64,000 nt of DNA from Anaeramoeba ignava (lineage: Eukaryota; Metamonada; Anaeramoebidae): NCBI GenBank assembly GCA_028826165.1, contig JAPDFW010000061.1, positions 62,001 to 126,000 on the forward strand, read 5' to 3'. Both the position numbers and the translations under genes were made by a program. Position 1 is the stretch's first letter. The number at the start of each line of letters is the position of its first letter. Positions 1-16,160 of the stretch are shown here, piece by piece. The notes under the pieces are model-generated. The model saw only the letters and a list, made by a program, of their open reading frames with translations, had not been told where the DNA came from and did not search any database.

Positions 1-2062
1 GCATATCAACAATATATTTAGGTCCTGTTGTAAATCCACCAGAAGAGCCACCCATAGCCTTTCCAAGTGTTGAATTAATAATATCAACTCTATCTAAAAC
101 ACCACAATGTTCAGCTGCTCCTCTTCCTGTTTTTCCAAAAAATCCAGTTGCATGACTTTCATCAACACAAACAAGTGAATCATACTATTTAATTATTTAA
201 TTATTTAAATTATTTTATTATTTTTATTATTTTATTTATTTTATTTATTTTATTATTTAATTATTTTAATTATTTAATTATTTAATTATTTAAATTATTT
301 TATTATTTTTATTATTTTATTTATTTTATTTATTTTATTATTTAATTATTTAATTATTTAATTATTTAATTATTTAATTATTTTATTTATTTTAATTATT
401 TAATTATTTAATTATTTAATTATTTTAATATTTAATTATTTTAATATTTTAATTATTTTATTATTTAATTATTTTAATTATTTAATTATTTTATTATTTA
501 ATTATTTTAATTATTTTACTATTTAATTATTTTAATTATTTAATTATTTAATTATTTTTAATTATTTAATTATTTTATTATTTAATTATTTAATTATTTA
601 ATTATTTAATTATTTAAATATTTAATTATTTTAATTATTTAATTATTTAATTATTTAATTATTTAATTATTTTAATTATTTAATTATTTAATTATTTAAT
701 TATTTAATTATTTAATTATTTAATTATTTTAATATTTAATTATTTAATTATTTAATTATTTTAATTATTTAATTTGAAATGAAATTATTATACTTTATCA
801 GCCAAATCACAAATTTCTTTTAAAGGAGGAACATCACCATCCATTGAAAAAACACCATCTGTAATAATAATTCTGATATCACATTTTTGAGCTGATTTAA
901 GTTTTTCTTCAAGATCTTTCATATCACAATGATTATATCTAAGTCTTGTTGCTTTTCCTGCAAGACGAACTCCATCAATAATTGATGCGTGATTTAAAGC
1001 ATCACTAATAATTGCAAGATCAACTTTTTCATCAGTTGTTGGATTGATTAATCCTTCAAAAAGTCCAGCATTTGCATCAAACTAATAAAAATAAAATTAT
1101 TAAAATTAAAATTAAAATTATTATTAAAATTAAAATTAAAATTATAATTATAATTATAATTAAAATTAAAATTAAAATTAAAATTATAATTATAATTAAA
1201 ATTAAAATTAAAATTAAAATTATAATTATAATTAAAATAAAAATTAAAATTAAATTTAAAATTAAATTTATAATTAAAATTAAAATTAAATTTAAAATTA
1301 AATTTATAATTAAAATTAAAATTAAAATTAAAATTAAAATTAAAATTAAAATTAAAATTGAACTTAAAATTAAATTTATAATTAAAATTAAAATTAAAAT
1401 TAAAATTAAATTTAAAATTAAAATTAAATTTAAAATTGAACTTACACAACTTGAATAAAGAATTGCATCTTCTTTTTTATGAAATTTAGCAATTTTTCCT
1501 TCTAATTCTTTGTGAATATTTTGAGTTCCACAAATGAATCTAACAGAACTTAAACCCAATCCATGAGTATCAATAGTTCTCTTTGCTGATTGCATTAAAC
1601 TATAATCATTAGCAAGTCCCAAATACTAATAAAAAAAATGAAAAAAAAAAATGAAAATAAAAAAAATGAAATTAAAAAAAATGAAATTAAAAAAATGAAA
1701 TTAAAAAAAATGAAATTAAAAAAAACATTTGAAATTAAGTCACTTACATTATTTGCACAAAAGTTTAAAACATCGTGTTGAGTTCCTTTAACAGCAATTG
1801 CAGAAGATTGTTGTGAAATGATAACTCTTTCAGCTAAAAAAAATTTTTTTTTCAATGTCAATTCATGTTTTTGTTTTTGTTTTTTTTTTTGTTTTTGTTT
1901 TTAATGTCAATTTTGTTTTTGAAATTAAATTTAATTACCTTTCCATAAACCAGCATCTCTAATATCATCAAGTTGTTTTTGAATTAATTTCTTTGCAGAA
2001 TGTGATGAAAAAAGTGCAAAATTTTGTGTTTTAATTGGTTTAAGAAACTTTGCTGTAAGCAT
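1..2062 (-). CDS. kbl: Glycine C-acetyltransferase (2-amino-3-ketobutyrate CoA ligase), 5' part, five exons, 3' end outside window
   Basis: PLP enzyme of the alpha-oxoamine synthase family. It works in threonine breakdown, interconverting 2-amino-3-ketobutyrate plus CoA with glycine plus acetyl-CoA. Exons on the minus strand are 2062-1939, 1833-1748, 1625-1446, 1081-794 and 184-1. All junctions are GT-AG and keep phase, for example WK + A + ERVI and CANN + YLGLAN. Family signatures seen are [54 protein letters not shown] and the PLP-lysine block [14 protein letters not shown]. The start at 2062 gives an N-terminus rich in Lys, Ser and Phe with no acidic residue for about 30 residues, which looks like a mitochondrial or hydrogenosomal presequence; this is inferred. 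The C-terminal third lies beyond position 1. A KBL is preferred over serine palmitoyltransferase or AONS because of the RFICGTQ block. Confidence 0.93.
185..793 (-). repeat. KBL intron 4, tandem 8-mer TTTAATTA
   Basis: A 609-bp intron bounded by GTATAA at its 5' end (793) and TAG at its 3' end (186-185). It is almost wholly made of the octamer TTTAATTA with slipped variants. It contains no coding potential. Confidence 0.85.
1082..1445 (-). repeat. KBL intron 3, AATTAA-type hexamer repeat
   Basis: An intron with donor GTAAGT at 1445 and acceptor TAG at 1083-1082. It is filled with (AAAATT)-type hexamers and some AAATTT variants. Long open frames reading KIKIKI or ILILIL cross it but are repeat artefacts. 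Confidence 0.85.
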
Positions 2063-2145
2063 AATTGATAAAATGAAAAAATGAAAAATGAAAAAATGAA
2101 AAAATGATTTTTTTTTTGCTTTTATTTTTTTTTTTTGCTTTTTTC

Positions 2146-2484
2146 TTATTTTTTAATTTCTTCTTCTTTTTGTAAATTTCTTAAAAAAATTTCAAAAAAT
2201 TCTTTTCTTTTTTTTTCATTTTTGTAAATTTTTTCTTTTTCTTTTTCAATTTCTTTATCTATTTTTTTTAAAGTGGAATTATTTTGTTTTATAAGATTTA
2301 GATATTTTTGTTTTGAATCTTCATATTTTTTATATAAAATTTCAGAAGATTTTAAAGAATTTTCAATTGAATTTTTTAAAGAATTTTTTAAATTAATTGA
2401 ATTTATTGGGATCAATAAATCTTTTAATAAAATTGTTTCAATTTTTATTTCAAATTTTGGATTTGAATTTGGATTTTTGTTCAT
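2146..2484 (-). CDS. Small coiled-coil hypothetical protein, 112 aa
   Basis: An open frame starts at an ATG at 2484 and ends with TAA at 2146. The first 35 residues are mixed and hydrophobic enough to look like real coding sequence (ILLKDLLIPINSINLKNSL). The remainder is a charged Lys/Glu-rich helix that should form a coiled coil. I recognise no family. It sits between the KBL start and the repeat tail of the BEACH gene, on the same strand, and has no counterpart beside the second BEACH copy. It could be a real small gene or the terminal exon of a larger one; the hydrophobic positions in the helix argue against pure repeat noise. Confidence 0.45.
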   Translation of the reverse strand: MNKNPNSNPKFEIKIETILLKDLLIPINSINLKNSLKNSIENSLKSSEILYKKYEDSKQKYLNLIKQNNSTLKKIDKEIEKEKEKIYKNEKKRKEFFEIFLRNLQKEEEIKK

Positions 2485-2526
2485 TTTGTTTTGAAAAATT
2501 GAAAAATGAACAACAAAAAAATTAAG

Positions 2527-3397
2527 ATTTTGATTTATCTTAAAATTGGCATTGATTTTGATTTTGATTTTGACTTTGATTTTGATTTTGATTTTGAATT
2601 TGAATTTGATTTTGATTTTGATTTATCTTAAAATTGGCATTGATTTTGATTTTAAAATTGATTTTGATTTGATTTTGATTTTGAATTTGATTTTAATTTT
2701 GATTTTGAATTTGAATTTGAATTTGATTTTGAATTTGAATTTGAATTTGATTTTGAATTTGAATTTGAATTTGATTTTGATTTTGATTTGATTTTGATTT
2801 GATTTTGAATTTGAATTTGATTTTGATTTTGATTTTGATTTTAAAATTGATTTTGATTTTGATTTTCATTTTGAATTTCATTTTGATTTTGATTTTGATT
2901 TTGAATTTGATTTTGATTTTGAATTTGAATTTGATTTTGAATTTGAATTTGAATTTGATTTTGATTTTCATTTTGAATTTGAATTTGAATTTGATTTTGA
3001 TTTTGATTTTGATTTTGATTTTGAATTTGATTTTGATTTTAATTTTGATTTTGAATTTGATTTTGAATTTGATTTTGAATTTGATTTATATTTTGATTTT
3101 GAATTTGATTTTGATTTTGATTTTGATTTTGATTTTAATTTTGATTTTAATTTTAATTTTGATTTTGATTTTGATTTTGAATTTGATTTTGATTTTGATT
3201 TTAATTTTGATTTTGATTTTAATTTTGAATTTAATTTTGAATTTAATTTTGATTTAGATTTTGATTTTGATTTTGATTTTGAATTTGAATTTGATTTTGA
3301 TTTTGATTTTGATTTTGATTTTGATTTTAAAATTGATTTTGATTTTAATTTTAATTTTGAATTTGAATTTGAATTTGATTTTGAATTTGATTTTGAT
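2527..3397. repeat. Non-coding (GATTTT)n tract downstream of BEACH copy 1
   Basis: About 870 bp of GATTTT and GAATTT hexamers, including two copies of the segment GATTTATCTTAAAATTGGCA (near 2533 and 2622). The WD40 frame of the BEACH gene enters the right side of this tract and meets its first stop at 3398-3400. No gene is seen here. Confidence 0.75.
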
Positions 3398-6229
<2,832 letters not shown>

Positions 6230-8609
6230 ATTGTTTTGATAATTTATTTGTTATTTTGATTATTTCATTTTTTAAATTTTCTTTTAATTTTTTTAATTTT
6301 TTTCTTTCTGAATTTTGATTTTGATTTGTTGAATAAAATTTTAATTTTTTTTGTCTTCTCATTTCATCTTCTTTTTCTGAAAGTTTAATATAAAATTCCA
6401 TTTTTTCAAATTTATAATCTATTACACTTATTAAACTTGAATTCCATGGATATTTTCCAATTAAAGAATTTGTAATCATTTTTTCCAATTTTTGTAAATG
6501 ATTTCTTATTTCTTGTTTTTGTTTTTGTTTTTGAAATCTTTTTCTTTCTTTTTCTTGTTTTCTAATATTTTCAATTTCTTTTTCAATTTTTTGTAAATTT
6601 ATTTCATTTTCTTTTTGTTTTTCATTAATTTGATTTTGAAAATTATTTAATTTGTTTTTTTCATTTTCAATAAATTCTTTTTGGTTTTCTTCAATTTCTT
6701 TTTTAATTTTTTTGATTATTGGGAAGAAAAATTGATTTGTGATTTGTTTCCATTCTTTTTTCATTATTTCTTCTTCAAATTTTTGAATATCTGTTTTGAA
6801 AATAAATGATTCTTTTGGATTAATTTGAAGTAATTGTTTTTGATTTTGTTTTGAAATTATTTCATATAAAAATCTATAATTATCTTGAATTATTGTTTGT
6901 AAATAGATAATTAAAAATCTTCTTTTTGCTTTGTTTTCTTTTTCTTTTTGATTTTGAGATTCAATTTGTGATTGATTTTGGAATTGAAAATAATTATGAT
7001 TGTGAATATAATGGAATAAAAATGAAAAACAAATTTTAAGAAATTCATTTGAATCTTGTTTTGAAAAATTATTTTGGTTAAATTTTTCTTTCATAATTTC
7101 TTTTAATTTTAAAAGAATGAATTCTGTTGTTTGATAATTTGATTTTGGAATTGAGAAAAGAAGTATCAAAATAATATTTTTATAAATTCTTATTTTTTCT
7201 TTTTTTGTTGAAAATTGTGTTGGAATTTTTCCAAAAAATCCAAATTTTTCAATTAATTTAATAAAATTTTCAATAAATTCATTTTCAAATAATATTTTGA
7301 TTTTAAATTCTTTTTTATTTTCTTTTTCTTTTTCAATTTCTTGATTTTTTTTATTATTTGATTTTTCTTTACTTGAATTAAATAATATTTCATTTAATAA
7401 ATAAATTAAATAAAATAAATTCTTGTAAAACTGATTCATTTGATATGTTTTTTTGAAAATTTCTTCTATGGAGGATTGGCTAATTTCTTCTTGAAAATCA
7501 TATTTTTTCTTTTCTGTATTTTGAATAATTTCAATAATTAAATTATTTATTATTTTTAAAATTATTTTGGTTATTGTTTCTTTTCTTTCATCTTTAATAA
7601 TTTTGATTGTTGAAATAAATTCTTCAATTATTTTTGGAAAATCATATTTTGGATTTTGAAAACAATATTCAAATAATATATTCAAAATTTTGAATGCAAA
7701 TTCATTTAGATTTTCATTTTGATTTTGATTTTGATCTTGATTTTGATTTTGAATTTGATTTTTGATTTTGATTTTGATTTTGATTTTGATTTTCATTTTC
7801 ATTTTGGTTTTGATTTTGATTTTGATTTTGAATTTGATTTTGATTTTGATTTTGATTTTGATTTTTGAATGAAAATTGAAATAATTGAAATTAATTAATG
7901 AAATTATCCATTTTTGCCATCCAATTTCTGAAATAATTTTTTCTTTATTTAAATTATTTTCTAAAATAATTTTAAATAATTGATTTAATTCTTTAATATT
8001 AATTAATTTGGATTTTTGTTTAAATATTTCACAAATTGTTTCTAAAATAAATCCATTTTCAATTAATCTTGTTGTTTTTATTGTTTTGTTTGAATAATCA
8101 TAAATCATTATTTTGAAAAGAATATTAATTATTTTTTTGGAAATATTATTGATATTTTCAATTATTATTTGATTAATTAAATAATAAATATCTTTTAATT
8201 TATCAATTTGTTTTTGATTTTTTTTGAATTTTTGGAATATTTTCTTTTCTTTTTCTTTTTCATTTTCTTTTTCATTTTTATGAATAGAAATATCAATAAA
8301 ATAAATAATTTCTAAACTTATTTCAATTATTTTTATATTTCCTTTGTTTTCTTTCATTATTTGAATAAATGGATAAAATAAATGATTTGAAAATAATTGT
8401 TTCCAAGTTATTTCTAAATTATTTAAAATATAATTATGAATTAATTCAAGTGTTTTTTCAATAAAATATTTTGTTTTGAAAATAAAACATCTTTTGATTA
8501 AATAATGAATAAATATTCTTTGTGTTTTGGATTCAATATTATTTAACATAAATTTAATAATTGAAAATATTTTTTCAATTATTTTAATTATTTCTTCTCT
8601 TTTTAATTC

Positions 8610-8850
8610 ATTTTCATTTTCAAATTCATTTTGATTTTCAATTTCATTTTCATTTTGATTTTTATTTTGATTTTCAATTTCATTTTCATTTTGATTTTCA
8701 TTTTCATTTTGATTTTCATTTTCATTTTCATTTTCATTTTCATTTTCATTTTCATTTTCATTTTCATTTTCATTTTCATTTTCATTTTCATTTTCATTTT
8801 CATTTTCATTTTCATTTTCATTTTCATTTTCATTTTCATTTTCATTTTGA
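8610..8850 (-). repeat. (CATTTT)n / Asn-Glu tract in BEACH copy 1
   Basis: About 40 hexamers inside exon 6, coding NENENE on the minus strand. The first part mixes NQ and IE units; 8707-8848 is nearly pure CATTTT. The homologous tract of copy 2 is at 27178-27470 and is mostly GATTTT, coding NQ. Confidence 0.9.
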
Positions 8851-11800
8851 ATTTTATATAAAGATTTATCATAAAAATAAATTAATTTTAATAAATCAAA
8901 AATTGTAATATTTGAAGGATTTGATTTTTTTTCTTTTTCATTTTCTTTTTCTTTTTTTTTTTGATTTTGATTTTGATTTTGATTTTGATTTTCATTTTGA
9001 TTTTCAATTTCATTTTGATTTTCATTTTGATATTCTTTTTGGATTTGAATTTGATTTTGATTTTGGATACAAATTTGAATAGTTTCAATTAATTTATTTT
9101 GAATTTTAAAATTATAATTTTTCCATATTTTATAATCAAAAATTAAATATTTTTTAAGTTGTTTTTGAAATTGTTCATTTTCAATATTTTCTTTAAATGT
9201 TCTTATAATATAATAAATTTGTGTTGAAAAATATTTTGGATGTATTTTTTTAAGTAAAATATTGATTATTTGAAATCCTTGTTTTTCAATCATTTCTTTT
9301 TGTGTTTCAATATCGTTTAATAAATAATCATTAATTATTCTTAAAATTTCTTCAAAAATTAATTTTGTTGAATTTGAATTTGATTTTGATTTTGATTTTG
9401 ATGTTGAATTTGAATTTGAATTTGAATTTGAATTTGAATTTGATTTTGAATTTGATTTTGATTTAATTTCTTTTTTTTGTTGTTTAAATAATTCATCAAT
9501 TTCAAAAATTAAATAAAAAAATGTTTCAATTCCTCCTAAAAATTTAATAATTTCATTAATATTTGTTGATTTAAATGTTTTGATTGTTTTTATTTTGTTT
9601 GTTTTTTCTTTGATAATATTTTTTGAAATTTCTTCTTCTTGTTGTTGTTGTTTTTTATTTATTTTTCTTAATTCATTCATCATTATTATTGATGAAAATT
9701 CTTGATTTTGATTTAATTGATTTTTGATTTTTTGATTTAATTGATTTTTCATTATTGTAAAATATTGTTTCATTTCAGAAACAGTAATTTTAAAATTTGC
9801 AAATTTTCCAATAATTTCAATAATTTTTTTAAATATTTTGATATTTTGAATTTTGGGAATTAATTTAAGTAAAAATGAAATAATTCCTTTTTCACAAATA
9901 TAATTAATATTTTCTTTTGATTTTTCACTTATTTCTTCAAATATTTTTAAAACTTCAAAAAAAGAAATTTCTTTTTCATTTTCAATTCGATTTTGATTTT
10001 GATTTTGATTTTGATTTTCATTTTCTTTTTCATTTTCATTTTCAATTTCAATTTCAATTTCAATTTCATTTCCATTTTCAATTTCAATTTCATTTTGATT
10101 TTCAATTTGAATTTGAATTTGATTTTCATTTTGATTTTCAATTTCATTTTCAATTTGATTTTCTAATTCTTTTTTGAAATTTTGTGAATAAAGTTCTAAA
10201 ATAATATTAATCATATTTGTATTTTTGATAATAAAATTATTTTTAATTGAAAATTTTCCATTATTAATCATTAAATCTAAAAGAATTTCAAATATTTCTT
10301 TTTTTGGTTTTCTTTTTTCATATTCATAAATTATTTTTACAAATTTTGTTATTGGAATTAATTCTTGAAATTGTTTCATTAATATTTCATTATTTTCAAT
10401 AATTTCTTTGATCATTTTTAATGAAAAATATGTATTATTATTATTATTTTGATCTTCAAAAAATGTTGTTATAATTTGTAATAAATTTGTTTTTAAAAAT
10501 ATTTTTTGAATATTATTTCGATTTTTGGAAATTGATTTTAAACATTCTTCAAAAAGTTTATTCTGAAATTTTTCATTTTCATTTTCATTTTCATTTTGAT
10601 TTTGATTTTTGGAAAATATTTTTTGGATTAAATAAATAATAAATTGTTGTTCATTTTCTTCTTCATTATTTGTTACTTTTTCAAAAAATTTTGGAATATT
10701 ATTTAATGAAAGTTTTTGAAGAAATTGATAATTAATTGATTCAATCAAAAAGTTGATAATATTTGAATTATTGAAAATAACTTTAATAGATCCATTTTGA
10801 AATATTAAATTTAAAATTTCAAAATATAATTCTTTTGTTTTTTCATTTTCATTTTCATTTTCATTTTCATTTTGAATTTGAATTTCATTTTCTTTAATTA
10901 ATTTTAATAAATTTTGTTTAATTATTTGAAATCCATTATTTTCAAAAATTTTGTTTGATGAAATTTTTGGATTATTTTGAATAATTTCAATTATCATTTC
11001 TAAAAATTGATTTAATAAAAATGAATTTGAAATTATTTTTGAATTTTTTGAAATTTGAATAAATAAAATTTGATATTCAAAATTATTTTGATATTTTATG
11101 ATAATATTTTTAAGAAAATCAATTAATAATATTTGTAAGTTTAAATTCATTTCTTCTAATTCAATCTTTTCTTTTTCTTCAATCTAATCAAAATTAAAAT
11201 TAAAATTAAAATTAAAATTAAAATTAAATTAAAAATTAAATTAAATTAAAATATTTACATTAAAATTATTGATATTTGTTCTGATAAAATAATCTGAAAA
11301 ACAGATTTTCCATCCTTCATTTTCTTCAAAAAATTTAATAATTTCTTTATCATCATTCTTATTTTCTACAATTATCATTTTCTTTAATTCAAATAAAATA
11401 TACATTTGAAGTTCTGGATAAATATCTTTGTTATATTTTTGAATTTTCTTAATTTTTTCTTTTTTTAAATAATAATTTTTGTATTTATATTGAAGATTTG
11501 AATTTAATTCTTCTTCACTTTTAAATAAATCAAAATAAATTAAAATTAATCTTTCTTTAAAATTATTCACTTTGATTTTAATTTCATTTGTATATTTTTC
11601 AATTTCTTTTCTTATATTTTCTTTTGATAAATTTGTATTATTTGATTTTTGTATTTTTTGAAAAGATATTAAATGATTAAAAAGTGAATAAAAATAAGGA
11701 TGATATAATTTAATTTCTGAAATTTTTCTTTTTGAATTTGAATTTGATTTTGATTTTGAATTTGAATTTGATTTTGAATTTGATTTTGATTTTGATATTG

Positions 11801-13706
11801 ATTTTGATTTTGATTTTGATTTTGAATTTGAATTTGATTTTGATTTTGATTTTGATTTTGATTTTGAATGATGTTTTGAATTGAAATGGATTAATTTTTT
11901 TAATTTATTTGATAATTTTGTTTTGAAAGTATAAGAAATCCAAAGAATAAAATCTTTAAGATTTAAAATATTATTGTTATTAATAAATTCTTCAATAATA
12001 TTTTCTTCTTCAATAATAAAACTAAGGAAATCAAAAATATTTAATCGAAAATCAACTTCTAAACGAATTGAATCTTCTTTTTTGATTTTTAAATTTTCTA
12101 AAATATTTGGGTTTTCTTCTTCTTTGATTTCTGATTTGAATGTAAAAAAATTTGTTTCAAAAATATCTTCAAGTTTTTCAATTTCTATTTTTTTAATTTT
12201 TTCATTTTCTTTTTGATTTTCAATTTTGATTTGATTTTTGTTAATAATATTAATTCCAATATTTGGGATATTTGATAATTTTGGAACTTGAAAAAATGTT
12301 AAAAGAATTAAAATTAAATCAATTTTTTCTGTTTCTGTTAATAATCCATATTCATAACAACTTTCAATAATTTCAAAAATTGATAATTGAATAGAATATT
12401 GTTTTTTTGTAAAAAGAAATTCTTTTTTGAATTCTAAATTAATTAAAAACCATTCTGTTTTTGTTATTTTTGTTATTTTTTGATTAAAAGAATAATTAAT
12501 TATAAATTTATATTATATATTTTTTTTGGGAAATATTTTTACCTATTAATGAAAGGATTATTTTTGATTCTTTAATTGATTTTAAAATTTCTTTATTTGG
12601 ATAAAAATCTTTTCCTTTTAAAAATTTTTTCATAATTTCCATAATTTCTGAAATAATAAATTGAGTTTCAATTAAATAATAAATTGAAAGTTTTGGTTTT
12701 GTTTCCTTTTTTTTTTTAAAGAATAAATAAATTTGAAATTTTTTAAAATTTTGGATTAATTGATAAGTATTAATATAATTATTATTATTTTCTTTTTTCT
12801 TTTGATTTTAATTTTGATTTACTCTTATATGTTTCATTAATCCAAAAATATATTTTGTAGTTTGTAATAAATCATAAAATATTTTAAAAATTCTTTTTTC
12901 AAATAAAATTTGTTGATTAAATTTGGATTTTGAAAGAATTGAAATGATAGATAAAGAAATTAAATTTTTGTGTGGATTAATTTCTTTTTGATTTTGATTT
13001 TGATTTTGATTTTGAATTTGAATTTGATTTTGATTTTGAATTTGATTTTGAATTTGAATTTGAATTTCATTTTGAATTTCATTTTGATTTTGATTTTGAT
13101 TTTGATTTTGAATTTGATTTTGATTTTGATTTTGATTTTGATTTTGAATTTGATTTTGATTTTCATTTTGATTTTGATTTTGAATTTGAATTTGATTTTG
13201 ATTTTGATTTTGATTTTGATTTTCATTTTGATTTTGATTTTGATTTTGATTTTGATTTTGAATTTGATTTTGATTTTGATTTTGATTATTTTGATTTTGA
13301 GTTTCATTTTGAATTGTTTCTATTTTGTTTGAATTCAAGTTTTTTGTTTTTAAATATTAAAAATTTAGTTTATTTTTTTTTGGATAATAAAATATATATA
13401 AACCTTGAAGAAGAGTATTTGAATAAATTAAATTATTTAATATAAAATTAATAAATCTTATTGGATGAGCTTGTTTTTGTGAAATTGCTTCATAAATTTC
13501 TTTTAATTCAAAATATTTTTCAAATTCATTCTTTTTTTGATTTAAATTTGATTCATTTTGATTTGGATTCCAATTTTGAAATAATTTTTCAAATAATAAA
13601 CAAAATTCAACAAATTCTTCACTTTTTATCTTTTTAAATTTTAAATTTTAGTTTTAATTTTGATTTTAATTTTAATTTTGATTTTAATTTTTAATTTTTA
13701 ATTTAC

Positions 13707-15749
13707 TTCTGAATTATTTTTTGGTTGTAAATCTTTCCATTTTTGATAAATTTCATTTCCATTTTCATTTTGATTTCCAAAACTCAAAAAAAAATCTTTT
13801 TCAAGTTCTTCTTTTTGTTTTTCAATTTCAATTTCTTTTTCAATTTGCTTTTGTTTTTCAATTTCTTTTTGTTTTTCAATTTCTTTTTCATTTTCATCTT
13901 CTGTTTTTGTATTTAAATCTGTTGTTATTTCTTCTTTTGCCTTATTACTGGTATATTTTTGTACTTTTTCAATTTCATTTTGAATATTTTTGATTTGTGG
14001 ATCAATTTTTGAATAAAATTCATTTTTTCTTTTTTCAAATTGATTTTTAAATTTTTGAATTATTTTTTCAATTTCATTTAAAGTTTCATTTTTAATTTCA
14101 ATTTCTTGAATTTTCTTTTCAATTTTTTCTAAATAGTTATTTTTTTTGGATTTAATTCTATTTTTTATTTCTTGAATAATTTTATCTAAATTTTCATTTT
14201 CAATTTGATTTTGATTTTTTTTTTGTTGAATAAATTGATTAAATTCTTCAAATTTTTCTTTTCGTTTTTTTTCAAATCCTTTTTTAAATTGTTGAATTGT
14301 TTCTTCAAATAATTTTAAATCTTCTTGTGTTTTTAATTTGGGAAAATTTATTAATTCTTGATATTGTTTATCAATTTCTTTCAAATTTATATTCTTTCTT
14401 TTTTTAAATTTATTTTGAATTTCTTGAATTTTTTTTTGAAAATTTTTTAAATCTTTTTTTCTATTTTGTTCAAATAATTTTTTCAAATCATTAATAATTT
14501 TATTATATTCTTGTAAATATTCTTTCATTTTTTCATCATTTTGAATTAATTGTTGAAATTTTTCTTCAATTTCTTTTTCCCATTTTTGATATTCTTTTTG
14601 AATTTCTTGAATTTCATTTTTAATTTTTTCTAATTTTTCTTTTTCTTCTTGTTTCTCAAAATTTGTTTTTTGGATTATACTTTTTTTCTCTTTAAGTCGA
14701 TTAATTTTAAATTTTGTTTTTTGTTTTTCTTGTTCAAATTCTTCAATATTTGAATTTAATAAAACAATTTTATTTTGAAGTTGAGAAATTGATTTATTTT
14801 TGATTTGTTGAATTTGAAATTGATTAATTGATTTTGTTTGTGAAATTTGATTTAATAAATTTGAAAAAGAATTTTCATTTTCATTTTTTTTTTGATTTAT
14901 TTCAAAATTAATTAATTTTATCAATTTTTTTTGATTATTTTCGTTCAATTTTTGTTTAATTTGTTGAATAATTTGAAGTTGATTTGGAAGATTTTGATTT
15001 AAAGAAATTAATCCAATAAAATTGTAAATTTGATTTTGATTTTGATTTAAATATTTATCAAAATTTGGATTTGAAATGATAAATTGAATATTTTGGAAAA
15101 TAAATTTTTCACAATTTTGAGAAAGATTTTTTGAATTAATTTTTTGAATTTTAAAATAAATTTCTAAAATATTTTCAATATTAAAAATTGATTGAATTTC
15201 AAGTTCAATTTTGAATTGAATTTCTTTTAATTTAATTTCATTTGCAAATTTAAAATATTCATCAAATTTTTGTTTATCAAATTTAAATTTTCCATTATAA
15301 AAAAATTTAATAATTGGTTTAACAATTTCAGAACTAAAATTATGAAAATAAATTGTATTTAATTTGTTTTCTCTTCTATTTATCATAAAATATTTTGAAC
15401 GAGCTTCTAAAATTGATTTATGACAAGGAATTGAAATTTTATCTTTTCCACAATAAATTTGAAAATCTGAAGTTTTTTTATTTCCAAACATTAAACCAAT
15501 TTGTTTATTTGCTTGATTTATTAAGAATTTATTGAATTTTTTAATTTCGGATTGAATTTCTTCATTTTCATTTTGATTTTCATTTTGATTTTGATTTTGA
15601 TTTTGATTTTGATTTTGATTTTGATTTTGATTTTGATTTTGATTTTGATTTTGATTTTGATTTTGATTTTGATTTTGATTTTGATTTTGAATTTGATTTT
15701 GATTTTGATTTTGATTTTGATTTTGATTTTGATTTTGATTTTGATTCAT
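13707..15749 (-). CDS. BTB/POZ-BACK-coiled-coil N-terminal exon of giant BTB-BEACH gene, copy 1
   Basis: One 2,043-bp exon, ATG at 15749, giving 681 codons in phase 0. Residues 1-65 are an NQ tract. A BTB fold follows (DFQIYCGKDKISIPCHKSIL, then ARSKYF and the IKFFYNGKF strand-helix end), then a BACK-like helical segment (IFNIENILEIYFKIQK, LSQNCEKFI). About 350 residues of Lys/Glu/Gln coiled coil come next. The frame meets a stop at 13698, but a donor GTAAAT at 13706 just before it joins in phase to an acceptor at 13630. That makes this exon the N-terminus of the BEACH gene rather than a separate BTB gene. BTB domains dimerise and often bind cullin-3; such a role is possible but not shown. 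The alternative, a stand-alone 683-aa BTB protein, cannot be excluded without RNA. Confidence 0.8.
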
Positions 15750-16147
15750 GATCTGTTGAATTTTTAAAAGAAAATTAAAATTGTGTTTAATAAGAAATTT
15801 TCAATTATTTTGATTTCAAAAAATATTTTTATTAAATGTTTAATTTCTAATTTTATATTTTTATTATTTAAATTATTTATATTTAATCAATTAAAAAAAA
15901 CAGGAAAAAAATTATTTTTGAATTATTTTTGAATTATTTTTGAATTATTTTTGAATTTGACTTTTTCATTATTTTAATTAGGAAAAGTATTTTATTAATT
16001 TTTTATTTCTTACTTTAATAAAAAAGTTTTTAAAAAAAAAGAGAAAAAAATGAAAAAAAAAAAGGAAAAAAAATATTTTTTTATTTTTTTGGAATTTTGT
16101 TTTTAATTAAAAAATTAAACATTTTTCTTTCTTTTTTTCTTCTTTTT
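15750..16147. promoter_or_regulatory. Duplicated 5' flank of BTB-BEACH gene, copy 1
   Basis: About 400 bp upstream of the BTB exon. It is AT-rich with A and T runs, a repeat of ATTATTTTTGA near 15915-15955 and an island TTAGGAAAAGTATTTTATT near 15978. It is almost identical to 34662-35057. No core promoter element can be named with confidence; the regulatory label rests on position and conservation. Confidence 0.4.
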
Positions 16148-16160
16148 TTCTTTTCAGATT

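Noticed and set aside
11974-12216. Plus-strand 80-residue frame, preserved in both BEACH copies (also 31162-31404)
   Set aside because: It is antisense to exon 5 of the BEACH gene. Its conservation follows from the recent duplication and from the sense coding, which has better composition and phase.
13698-15749. Stand-alone BTB protein gene
   Set aside because: The stop at 13698 lies just behind a good GTAAAT donor, and the next exon lacks any ATG yet fits in phase. A joined gene explains both. It is kept as an alternative in the exon entry.
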